From Methanobacterium formicicum DSM 3637 (GTDB lineage Archaea > Methanobacteriota > Methanobacteria > Methanobacteriales > Methanobacteriaceae), in assembly GCF_000302455.1 (NCBI RefSeq), contig NZ_AMPO01000006.1, positions 62,001 to 126,000 on the forward strand: a stretch of DNA of 64,000 nucleotides, in the 5' to 3' direction. The notes below the pieces were generated by a model. That model did not search any database, had not been told where the DNA came from, and saw nothing but the letters and a program-made list of their open reading frames with translations. The first letter of the stretch is position 1; each line of letters opens with the position of its first letter. Below, in pieces: positions 53,438 to 64,000 of the stretch. The position numbers and the translations under genes are program-made.

Positions 53438-54343
53438 ATGGCTAAATTTTTGATTATAGGTCCTGTAACCCGTGACACCATTTTAAAAAGTGGGTCCAAA
53501 TGTAAAGGTATTGGAGGGCCAGTTTACTACCAGGCTGGAGTTTTATCAGCACTCAAATCCGATGTAACTGCCCTGGTAACTGTGGGAAAAGATGATATTA
53601 ATTTATTGGATTCTTTTTCTCCAGATATAAATCTAAATCCCATATGGGGTGAGGAAACCACTCAATTTGAGAATTTCTATCCTGATGAGGATCCTAACCA
53701 CCGTTTGCAAAGAGCTTGTATACCATCCAACCCTATTGAAATTTCTCACCTTTCTTCAGTTGATTGGGATACATTTGACGCGGTAATGGTTTCACCCCTT
53801 TCCCCACATGACGTACCATTTAAAACCCTTAAATACATTTCAGACCAGGAAGTACCAGTATATCTGGGAGTTCAAGGGTATCTCCGTCACCTGGAAGATC
53901 AGAAAGTAGTTTTAAAACCGCTAAAAGATTATAAAAAGTTTTTATCATGTGTTGATTTCCTGTTCCTGGATGAAGTTGAAGCTGGTGTTATAATTGGAGA
54001 TTCCTCCCTTTCTCTGGATGAAATTTCCAGGAACCTTTCTCTTCTTGGCCCTGATGAAGTGATTATCACCCGAGGAGATAGGGGCTCTATTGTCTATTCC
54101 AGTGGGCATGATGACACCTACCAGATCCCTGCTTTTCCCTCCAGGGAAAGGGTGGATCCAACTGGTCTTGGTGATAGTTACCTGGCAGCCTATGCATTCA
54201 GGAGGCAGGAGGTACCTGATCCTCAGGAGTGCGGAATTTTTGCTTCACTGGTATCTTCTCTGAAATTAGAAAATAAAGGAGCATTTCAGGGTAATAGAAA
54301 ATCAATTGAGAACAAGCGTTTTGAATTTAAATATTTGATCTAG
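53438..54343 (+). CDS. PfkB-family carbohydrate kinase-like protein
   Basis: A 301-residue ribokinase-fold protein. The family C-terminal signature is DPTGLGDSYLAAYAF near residue 240, with the catalytic Asp in GLGD; IITRGDRGSIVYSSG precedes it. The N-terminal GGP segment (GIGGPVYYQAGVLSAL) replaces the usual GG sugar-binding motif. The substrate is unknown; kinases of this type phosphorylate sugars or nucleosides. It lies 92 bases after the HisA-like gene. Confidence 0.78.
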   Translation: MAKFLIIGPVTRDTILKSGSKCKGIGGPVYYQAGVLSALKSDVTALVTVGKDDINLLDSFSPDINLNPIWGEETTQFENFYPDEDPNHRLQRACIPSNPIEISHLSSVDWDTFDAVMVSPLSPHDVPFKTLKYISDQEVPVYLGVQGYLRHLEDQKVVLKPLKDYKKFLSCVDFLFLDEVEAGVIIGDSSLSLDEISRNLSLLGPDEVIITRGDRGSIVYSSGHDDTYQIPAFPSRERVDPTGLGDSYLAAYAFRRQEVPDPQECGIFASLVSSLKLENKGAFQGNRKSIENKRFEFKYLI

Positions 54344-54506
54344 AGTTTAATCAGTGATTAATGGGAGGTTTTTTTTAATCAGTGATTTAAGGTTATTTTA
54401 ATCTAGCTTTCACAGGGGGATGTGAATTTTTAAAATGAAAATTTGATTTTTTTAGGTTTTTTATGGAAAAAAAGTATTTTAAAGGAAAAAAAGTATTTTA
54501 AAAAGT

Positions 54507-54701
54507 TTATGATCCTATAACCAGGGGCAATATAAGGAAGGGTAGTAAACCTGCACCAAAGAATATTGCAATCCCTGCAAGGGTGTAATTTCTTTTGTTG
54601 TCCATGACTCCGGAGCAAAGCAGGATTATCCCTATAAATGCCATTATAGGTGGAAGTATGTGGGAGTAAAGTAATGATCCGAATATAATTGCATCTGCCA
54701 T
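54507..54701 (-). CDS. Small membrane protein
   Basis: A 64-residue hydrophobic protein with two membrane helices (ILPPIMAFIGIILLCSG and LAGIAIFFGAGLLPFLI) joined by a charged turn (MDNKRNY). I chose ATG 54701, spaced ten bases after GGAG, over the TTG at 54710. No family is recognised. The 252 bases upstream to 54953 are AT-rich with no further gene. Confidence 0.55.
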   Translation of the reverse strand: MADAIIFGSLLYSHILPPIMAFIGIILLCSGVMDNKRNYTLAGIAIFFGAGLLPFLILPLVIGS

Positions 54702-54953
54702 ATTATCCAATCTCCATCTGATTTTATGTATAAGCTGGTAAGTATTATTTGCTGAAATTATGTTATTCTAAACTATGTTATTTTTTTAATTTTTTATTTA
54801 GTCCTATCCTTCTATAATTTCTTTATCTTTTATAATCTATTAACAATTTTTGGTGAAACTTTTCAATATTTAATTTAAATTGAGTGAATTAAAGTTAAAT
54901 CAATAGATAATTTCTTAAATTGCTTAATTTAACTTAAATTACTCAGATGTAAT

Positions 54954-55757
54954 CTAATTTATGTAATAAATCCTTTCCGGGCCGATACTGTATAAACCAT
55001 CACTGTATGGATAGAATGTGTTAAGGATGGTGTGTATGTTGTAATAAACCTGGAAGGCGCTTTTCTTCTTGGCCGCGTACTTATTAACGTTTACATCGGT
55101 GTAGTTTTTGGTTAATGCACTGGTAGCTGCCCTGGTAGCATGGTAATAATAGATGGGGAACTGTCTGTACTTCAGGTTAGGATATTTATCTTTCATCATT
55201 GCCATTCCCTGCTGACAGGCCAAGTGGTCACCATTTCCATCTCCAGTGGTGGTGTAAAAGACTGTGTATCCCTCTTTAAGATACAAATTTTCCATGGTGG
55301 TAAATACTGCATTCGCATTCAATCCACCATCCTCATAGCTCTGTATATTATAATTAGTACAGCCCCAAATGGCCATGACCTGCTTGAAAGAATCTTCTCT
55401 TATTAATTTCTTTTTATCCTCTGCAGTAGCATTTGCAGGGATTGCTACATTGTAGTAGTTAGTTACACTAAGTAGTTTGGATGTTATGGCATCACCAGAG
55501 GTCATGAGCTCGAAGTGAACTGTAGATCCATTCTCCATAATTCTCTGGACGGTTCCTCCGGCACCAATGGTCTCATCATCTGGGTGTGGTATTATAAATG
55601 CCACTTTCTCTGGTGAAGATGCGTTGGTTGTTACTGTTTGGTTTCCGGTAACATTCCCACCATTTGAACTGTTATTTTCTACTGAAAATATGGGAAATAA
55701 AGCAATAAATAAAATTAAGGGTATTGCCAGAATTAAAATAATGAATGTCTTTTTCAT
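54954..55757 (-). CDS. Exported PIG-L/LmbE-type deacetylase
   Basis: A 267-residue protein with an N-terminal signal or anchor (MKKTFIILILAIPLILFIALF), a Thr/Asn/Gly linker, then the LmbE fold: zinc motif IPHPDDETIGAGGT, a central helical part, and GDGNGDHLACQQG carrying another His. Family members remove N-acetyl groups from sugars or GlcNAc-lipids. It lies outside the membrane and may act on cell-wall or surface glycans. It is next to the sortase gene, both on the minus strand. Confidence 0.82.
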   Translation of the reverse strand: MKKTFIILILAIPLILFIALFPIFSVENNSSNGGNVTGNQTVTTNASSPEKVAFIIPHPDDETIGAGGTVQRIMENGSTVHFELMTSGDAITSKLLSVTNYYNVAIPANATAEDKKKLIREDSFKQVMAIWGCTNYNIQSYEDGGLNANAVFTTMENLYLKEGYTVFYTTTGDGNGDHLACQQGMAMMKDKYPNLKYRQFPIYYYHATRAATSALTKNYTDVNVNKYAAKKKSAFQVYYNIHTILNTFYPYSDGLYSIGPERIYYIN

Positions 55758-55980
55758 ATTCATAACCTTGATCTGATTTGTATCTTAAATTTATAAACTA
55801 ATTGGGATTCTATAATGTATTTAGGACTAATGAAATATAAATAGGTTATTATATTTCATTTCATCAAATCTATCTTGTTTTAAGGAGTGGTTGATTGTCC
55901 ATTAAAAATTGTGCCTGATTTTTTGAAAAATAAAAAAAGGATTAAAAAAAGATTCTATTCAGATCTCTTTTTTTAACAGG

Positions 55981-56967
<987 letters not shown>

Positions 56968-57002
56968 ATAAAATTCTCCCTAAAACGTTTTTTTATTATT
57001 AT

Positions 57003-57070
57003 TTAATAATTTGAATAGTTATGCAGTTCTAATAATTTGAATAGTTAAGTTTTTAATAATCTGAATGTTT
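57003..57070. repeat. Short direct repeats upstream of the sortase gene
   Basis: TAATAATTTGAATAGTTA occurs twice, with a third diverged copy (TAATAATCTGAATG), in the promoter region of the sortase gene. Confidence 0.75.
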
Positions 57071-57201
57071 ATTAAATGATTGGAAATGTTTTGAAATGGT
57101 ATGGTAATTTGAAAAATTCCTTATTTAAGTTCCCTTTTTATATGTTTTATCTTGTGTAGGAGGTCCACATTTAAATAAGTTGTGGTTATCACCAGGGGTG
57201 A

Positions 57202-58749
<1,548 letters not shown>

Positions 58750-58826
58750 TGTAAACCACCGAAAAGCTTTATTCGGGTTTTAAGATTATTATTAAATTCT
58801 TAGATTATTATCATGTGTGTATGTGG

Positions 58827-58866
58827 TTTTTATGCACATATCCCTCTTTTTATGCACATATCCCTC
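58827..58866. repeat. 20-bp tandem duplication
   Basis: TTTTTATGCACATATCCCTC occurs at 58827-58846 and 58847-58866, with a diverged third start after it, between the HAD and AAA genes. The open frames across it are products of the repeat. Confidence 0.9.
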
Positions 58867-59015
58867 TTTTTATGCGTGTATACATATTTTATGGGATTAT
58901 TATCAGTATCAACATATTTATTTTCAGGTTATTATTCGGTACAACCGAGGTACAACCCGTTATTATTAGTACAATTAAATTTAATTCCCAGTTAGAGCAT
59001 ATTTTAATTCCCAAA

Positions 59016-59698
<683 letters not shown>

Positions 59699-59867
59699 AC
59701 CCACCCTTTTTTTATACATATCATTTTTTTTAAATTCAATTAATTCATGATAAGTCCATAAACACATATAACAATGATCCATGATCTTGGAATGTAAATA
59801 AAATTAATAAATTTAATATTAATAAAATTCTGAGTTAATAAATTTTTAATTAATTAAAAAAAGGTGA

Positions 59868-60515
59868 TTAATTAAAAAAGGCATCTAAACTGGTCTGTTT
59901 TTCCTGGTGAACAATTTCTTCATGGGAATAACCCAATGAGTCAATTATTCTGGAAACTGCGGGTAGGACTTGATTTTCAATGTAATAGTTGGGGTCATAA
60001 TTGGCCACATCCACATCTTCTAATGGTTCTGCGCGCTGACTTATGGGGCCCTTTCCTTTAACCACTATGTATCGTATAATGGATCCACGCCCTACTTTCC
60101 GGCCTCTTGCAATGGCTTTTTTAGCAGCAAGAACATGTGGTGCCATTTGTTTGTATTTATCTGGGTTTTTGGTAAGTTGAGTGTGGATTACCAGATCTTC
60201 AAGGGGTGTTTTACCATTTTTAATCTCTTCAACTATTTCTTTAATAATTTTAGCAGCTTTGTCAGGAGATGCATCCTTTAAAATGGCCATCATCACCTTT
60301 TCCTGGGTTTTTTTAGCAACAGGTGCCCAATCCCGTCTAACTAACTCCAAACCCTTAACCACAATTTTGTCATCCTGTATCAGGGCATACCTTTTTTTGG
60401 TGACAAAAAAACCCCTTTCGTAGAATCCTTCGAATTCTAGTTCCATTCCATGAGGTAATTCATGGTTAACTGAAAGTAGAAACTGGTCCACATTTTTTTT
60501 TATAGATTCGTGCAA
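59868..60515 (-). CDS. polB2: DNA polymerase B small subunit (PolB2), split PolB with PIP box
   Basis: A 215-residue protein matching the C-terminal part of archaeal family-B DNA polymerase (LELVRRDWAPVAKKTQ, GRGSIIRYIVVKGKGPISQRAE, DPNYYIENQVLPAVSRI). In Methanobacteriales PolB is made as two polypeptides, and this is the smaller one; the large part is not in the window. It ends QTSLDAFF, a PCNA-binding PIP box. The start is ATG 60515. The frame is clean, so it is a natural split and not a fragment. Confidence 0.93.
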   Translation of the reverse strand: MHESIKKNVDQFLLSVNHELPHGMELEFEGFYERGFFVTKKRYALIQDDKIVVKGLELVRRDWAPVAKKTQEKVMMAILKDASPDKAAKIIKEIVEEIKNGKTPLEDLVIHTQLTKNPDKYKQMAPHVLAAKKAIARGRKVGRGSIIRYIVVKGKGPISQRAEPLEDVDVANYDPNYYIENQVLPAVSRIIDSLGYSHEEIVHQEKQTSLDAFFN

Positions 60516-60730
60516 TGGTCACACCCAGTATAAAAATTCAAGTTCCCTCTTAATTAAAAAGCTTTTTTAGAGGATTTATTAATAATTTTAATGAGTATAA
60601 GTAATGATTTATGAGTATTTTGCATATCTAGAGATATAGATCTAGATAAATATTATTGGATAATTAATTTTAGGATACGTAATTTTAGATAATTTTAATT
60701 TAAAAAAAGGTATTAAAAATAGGATTAAAC

Positions 60731-61114
60731 CTATTCTTCAACGAGGATACCGTTGATAATACCATCTTGTCCTGGGCGGGAGGTTACTTTAACCTTACCT
60801 GCGCTGGTTTCAACAACAGCACCTTTGGTGATGATATTCCTTCTTACAAAGTGAGTGTTGGCATGGTTTTCCACCACACTGGTAATATCGGCTAACTGCA
60901 CCTTCTTGGTTTTAGGATCAACCACGTTGATCTTCTCCTCGTTGGTGAGTCGTATTTTCTCGTTACCACCTTTAGTTCTGATGGTTTTGATTTTCTTTTC
61001 TCCGATTTTGGTTTCTGCAGGTTCCCTACCAAATTCCATTTTTCTTTTGTTACGATTAGTTTTAGCCCGTGCGCCAGTGGCTTTTCTCACGGATGTTCCT
61101 TGCCAAATTGCCAT
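60731..61114 (-). CDS. rps8e: Ribosomal protein S8e
   Basis: A 127-residue small-subunit protein starting MAIWQGTSVRKATGARAK, with the typical HANTHFVRRNIITKGAVVET and GQDGIINGILVEE segments. It is a normal archaeal length and is translated from ATG 61114 behind GAGGTGAATTTAA. It follows no other ribosomal gene here. Confidence 0.97.
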   Translation of the reverse strand: MAIWQGTSVRKATGARAKTNRNKRKMEFGREPAETKIGEKKIKTIRTKGGNEKIRLTNEEKINVVDPKTKKVQLADITSVVENHANTHFVRRNIITKGAVVETSAGKVKVTSRPGQDGIINGILVEE

Positions 61115-61380
61115 TTAAATTCACCTCTATTAGCTTAACTTCTATCTGTTTTATAAATAAGTTACGGAAATATCATATTAAAATGTATTCCTATTGGAGC
61201 GTAAAAAAGTCTCAAACAAAGTCTTCATCTCCAGATGTAATGATTTTGCCAAAGATGATATATTAACCTTTCCCTACTAATCCCATAATTTATCATTGTT
61301 AATAATTATTCGTTAAATAATATTCATTAAATATCTAGTAATTGGTAATAACATTTATGAATAATTAGAATTAATTCCCC

Positions 61381-61518
61381 CAGACTAACTTATTCTCCCA
61401 CACCAGACTAACTTATTCTCCCACACCAGACTAACTTATTCTCCCACACCAGACTAACTTATTCTCCCACACCAGACTAACTTATTCTCCCACACCTGAT
61501 CAACTTATTTTCCACAAT
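61381..61518. repeat. 23-bp tandem repeat, 5 perfect copies plus 1 degenerate
   Basis: CAGACTAACTTATTCTCCCA plus CAC repeats from 61381 to 61495, followed by a diverged copy. Copies are directly adjacent with no spacers, so it is not CRISPR. The rest of the 655-base gap 61115-61769 is AT-rich, with no gene seen. Confidence 0.92.
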
Positions 61519-61769
61519 CCTATCCTCCAAAATATCCTCAGGATATGATTTAAAGAATATAAGAAGAAATCCGTGACTAGTGGAATTTATAATTATTTGC
61601 AGAATATTAATTTATAGGAATCTATAAATTTGGTGGGAATCTATAAAACTATTATTATAAACTCTCTGGTTCAAAGTGTAAGACAATTGAACAGAATTTA
61701 TTGGGAATTTAGTTTGGAATGAAATGAATTTAGTTTGTGAATGAATTCTTGATTTTGGGCGGGAATACC

Positions 61770-62930
61770 ATGGGCAATGTATTGGAATTACGGAAATTTG
61801 TAGCTCCTGAATTTATCTTTGGTTCGGGTGCACGATTACTGGTGGGAAGATATGCCAAGAATTTCGGGGCCCGAAAAATATTGATTGTCACTGATCCTCA
61901 TATACTGGCTTCAGGATTGCTTCGTCCTGTTTTTAATGTACTGGAAGAGGAACAAATTAATTACGTGATTTATTCTGATATTAAATCAAACCCCACCGCA
62001 CTCCAGGTTATGGAAGGAGCTAATTTTTACTTGACTGAAAATTGTAACTTCATTGTGGCAGTGGGTGGTGGCAGTGCAATGGACTGTGCCAAGGCCATAG
62101 GAATTGTTAGTTCGAATAAAAAAGAGATATATGAATTTGAAGGTGTGGATAAAGTTCCAATTCCATCACCACCACTGATCTGCATCCCCACAACCGCAGG
62201 AAGTGCAGCTGATGTTTCGCAATTTGCAATTATAACTGATTCAAGACGAAAACTGAAAATGGCCATAGTCAGTAAAGCAGTGGTACCGGACGTGGCATTA
62301 ATCGATCCGGAAACAACACTCACCATGGACAAATCTTTAACTATTGTCACTGGTTTTGATGTTTTAAGTCATGCAGTGGAGGCATTTGTATCCAATGCCA
62401 GTTCTCCCATTACTGATCTGCATGCACTGGAAGCCATCAAACTGGTTGCCTCGAACCTGATTCCAGTCAGCAATGATCTGGATAACATTGAACTGAGAGC
62501 TAAAATGATGTTAAGCTCTTTAAATGCTGGATTAGCCTTTTCCAATTCAAGTTTAGGATTGGTACATGCAATGGCACATAGTCTGGGAGGTTTCCTGGAT
62601 TTACCTCATGGGGAATGCAATGCACTGCTCCTGGATCAGGTGGTTAAATTTAACTTTGAAGCAGAAAGTGAAAAATACAAAGAAATTGCCAGAGCATTGG
62701 GACTGGAAATTGACGGAATGAATGATACAGAAATTAAAACAACTCTAATAAATGGGATAAGGGATTTAAAGCTTGAAGCGGGGATAAATTACTCTCTTAA
62801 AGATGTTGGGGTTGCTACCAGTGATATTCCTGAACTTGCGGGTAAAGCAATGAATGATGCGTGTATTATAACTAATCCCCGGAGACCAACCCAGAAAGAT
62901 GTAGAGGAGATATTTAAAAATGCACTCTGA
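61770..62930 (+). CDS. Iron-containing alcohol dehydrogenase
   Basis: A 386-residue type III alcohol dehydrogenase: NAD(P)-binding VAVGGGSAMDCAKAIG near residue 85, CIPTTAGSAADVSQFAI, and the metal ligands in DVLSHAVEAF, GLVHAMAHSLGGFLDLPHGECNA. It oxidises or reduces alcohols, aldehydes or related compounds. I chose ATG 61770 (MGNVLELRKF) to match family length; the GTG at 61737 would add 11 residues. It overlaps the sensor kinase gene by 11 bases. Confidence 0.88.
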   Translation: MGNVLELRKFVAPEFIFGSGARLLVGRYAKNFGARKILIVTDPHILASGLLRPVFNVLEEEQINYVIYSDIKSNPTALQVMEGANFYLTENCNFIVAVGGGSAMDCAKAIGIVSSNKKEIYEFEGVDKVPIPSPPLICIPTTAGSAADVSQFAIITDSRRKLKMAIVSKAVVPDVALIDPETTLTMDKSLTIVTGFDVLSHAVEAFVSNASSPITDLHALEAIKLVASNLIPVSNDLDNIELRAKMMLSSLNAGLAFSNSSLGLVHAMAHSLGGFLDLPHGECNALLLDQVVKFNFEAESEKYKEIARALGLEIDGMNDTEIKTTLINGIRDLKLEAGINYSLKDVGVATSDIPELAGKAMNDACIITNPRRPTQKDVEEIFKNAL

Positions 62931-64000
62931 TCTAGAGGATAATTGGGATTCTGTCCGTGAGAAAATAATAGGATTAGGGGAGCAATCCATCCGGAAAAGT
63001 TACTATCCTCAACTGCAGCAGAGACTCTCTGAACTGGAAAGATTCAGGGCACTGTTGGATGAAACCAATGAATCAATTTTCCTTTCAGAAGTTCCATCTG
63101 GGCATTTTGCTGATGTGAATAAATTTGCCAGCCAGCAACTGGGATATTCTACTGAAAAAATGCTTGAAATGAAAGTGGAAGATATAATTGATCCGGATAA
63201 ACTGGATGAAATGAGAACAATTATTTTCAGTTTGTTCGATGGGAAGCATCTCAAAAACCGTAAAACCATTGAAACAGTTTTAAAAAGAAGTGATAACTCC
63301 CAGATCAATGTAGAAATGAGCATTAGTCTGGTGAAGTTCAGTGATGTTTTCTACATTGTAATGGTGGCCCGGGACATTACCGAACGAAAAGAGTTTGAAA
63401 ACGCACTCAAATCTTCCCTTAATGAAAAAGAAGTCTTGATAAGGGAGATACATCACCGGGTTAAAAATAACATGCAGATCATTTCCAGTTTACTCAACCT
63501 CCAAAAACAGTACGTTAACGATGAAGAGGCAGTAGACGTCCTGAAAGAAAGCCAGAACAGAGTTAAATCCATGGCCATGATCCATGAAAAACTCTATAAA
63601 TCACGTAATTTCTCGGAAATTAACTTTGCAGACTACATACGTAGCCTGGTTTCTGATCTTTTCTATTCCTACGGTGTGGATTCAAACCGGGTTAAAACCA
63701 TCATTTTACTGGAGGAAGTGATGATGGGATTGGAAACAGCCATTCCCTGTGGTCTTATTGTAAGTGAACTGGTGACTAACACCCTGAAATATGCTTTTCC
63801 CCATCAGGAGAAAGGTGAGTTTAAAATAGAACTCCATTCGGAGAGTGATGGTTTTTATGATCTGATAATCAGTGATAATGGTGTGGGAATGCCTGAAAAC
63901 ATCAACTTTGATGAGACTGATACACTGGGATTGCAACTGGTAAACAGTCTGGTGAATCAACTGGAAGGCACCGTTGAATTGTCCCGGGATAAGGGGACCA
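62920..64000 (+). CDS. PAS-domain sensor histidine kinase (HisKA_2 type), 3' end outside window
   Basis: Starts at ATG 62920 after GAGGAG and runs off the right edge; about 360 codons are seen. A helical N-terminus precedes a PAS domain (about residues 45-160, ending VMVARDITERKEFE). The phospho-acceptor segment is LIREIHHRVKNNMQIISSLL, then an HATPase domain with LIVSELVTNTLKYAFP and ISDNGVGMPE. It is a soluble sensor with no membrane helix so far. The signal and partner are unknown. Confidence 0.9.
   Translation, partial: MHSDLEDNWDSVREKIIGLGEQSIRKSYYPQLQQRLSELERFRALLDETNESIFLSEVPSGHFADVNKFASQQLGYSTEKMLEMKVEDIIDPDKLDEMRTIIFSLFDGKHLKNRKTIETVLKRSDNSQINVEMSISLVKFSDVFYIVMVARDITERKEFENALKSSLNEKEVLIREIHHRVKNNMQIISSLLNLQKQYVNDEEAVDVLKESQNRVKSMAMIHEKLYKSRNFSEINFADYIRSLVSDLFYSYGVDSNRVKTIILLEEVMMGLETAIPCGLIVSELVTNTLKYAFPHQEKGEFKIELHSESDGFYDLIISDNGVGMPENINFDETDTLGLQLVNSLVNQLEGTVELSRDKGT

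Noticed and set aside
59868..60515. Truncated DNA polymerase pseudogene
   Set aside because: Methanobacteriales naturally encode PolB in two pieces; this has a proper start and a C-terminal PIP box.
61381..61518. CRISPR array
   Set aside because: Units are directly adjacent with no unique spacers and no cas genes; it is a simple tandem repeat. The same holds for 52380-52555.

Overview
The window is archaeal, from a hydrogenotrophic methanogen of the order Methanobacteriales, most likely a mesophilic Methanobacterium. The evidence is hmd with hcgABCDEF, an McrD protein, formate-dehydrogenase-like and MvhD-like proteins, the separately encoded small part of family-B DNA polymerase typical of this order, archaeal ribosomal protein S8e, AT-rich intergenic DNA with TATA boxes, and GGAGGTGA-type ribosome binding sites with frequent GTG/TTG starts. 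No rRNA, tRNA, insertion sequence or CRISPR array was recognised.

Layout. 1-4.6 kb (minus): an Hmd paralogue running off the left edge, an MvhD/FdhB/FdhA-like trio whose FdhA-like member is truncated, and a SecB-like protein. 5.3-12.3 kb (plus): a stand-alone mcrD, then hmd and hcgA-F for the iron-only hydrogenase and its FeGP cofactor. 12.5-19.0 kb: nickel genes, namely nikMNQO, an acetyltransferase, a nicotianamine-synthase-like gene, nikR and a divergent radical SAM gene. 19.1-22.0 kb: two tandem MFS exporters. 22.0-23.7 kb: non-coding DNA rich in hairpins. 23.7-36.8 kb: exported membrane-anchored surface proteins, a second CbiM with a small partner, and a NikR paralogue lacking two nickel ligands. 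37.2-42.6 kb: iron uptake (feoA-feoA-feoB behind two DtxR-type boxes), small Cys-rich proteins and a permease. 42.6-45.5 kb: a second ECF energising module. 45.8-52.3 kb: a cell-surface CobN-like chelatase subunit followed by a DUF2162 membrane protein, an ExbB-like channel and an ExbD-like partner. 52.7-64 kb: mostly ordinary genes (HisA-like, PfkB-like, deacetylase, sortase, AAA ATPase, HAD phosphatase, PolB2, S8e, Fe-ADH, sensor kinase).

How it fits together (inference). Hmd needs iron but no nickel and substitutes for nickel hydrogenases when nickel is scarce. Its genes lie beside nickel uptake, a probable nickel chelator and nickel sensors. The surface proteins, the CobN-like protein, ExbB/ExbD-like pair and ECF parts look like an envelope system for capturing metal or tetrapyrrole. 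Many of these promoters share one unusual inverted repeat, TATTAC-N24/25-GTAATA, found at eight or nine places between 15.5 and 50.4 kb and nearly always just upstream of a TATA box. I propose this as the operator of one metal-responsive regulon.

A second unusual signal is a pair of leader hairpins, upstream of hcgE and of a small hypothetical gene. They share a 13-base loop block, covarying stems and the same distance to the start codon. The window is also full of short tandem duplications, several spanning stop codons.
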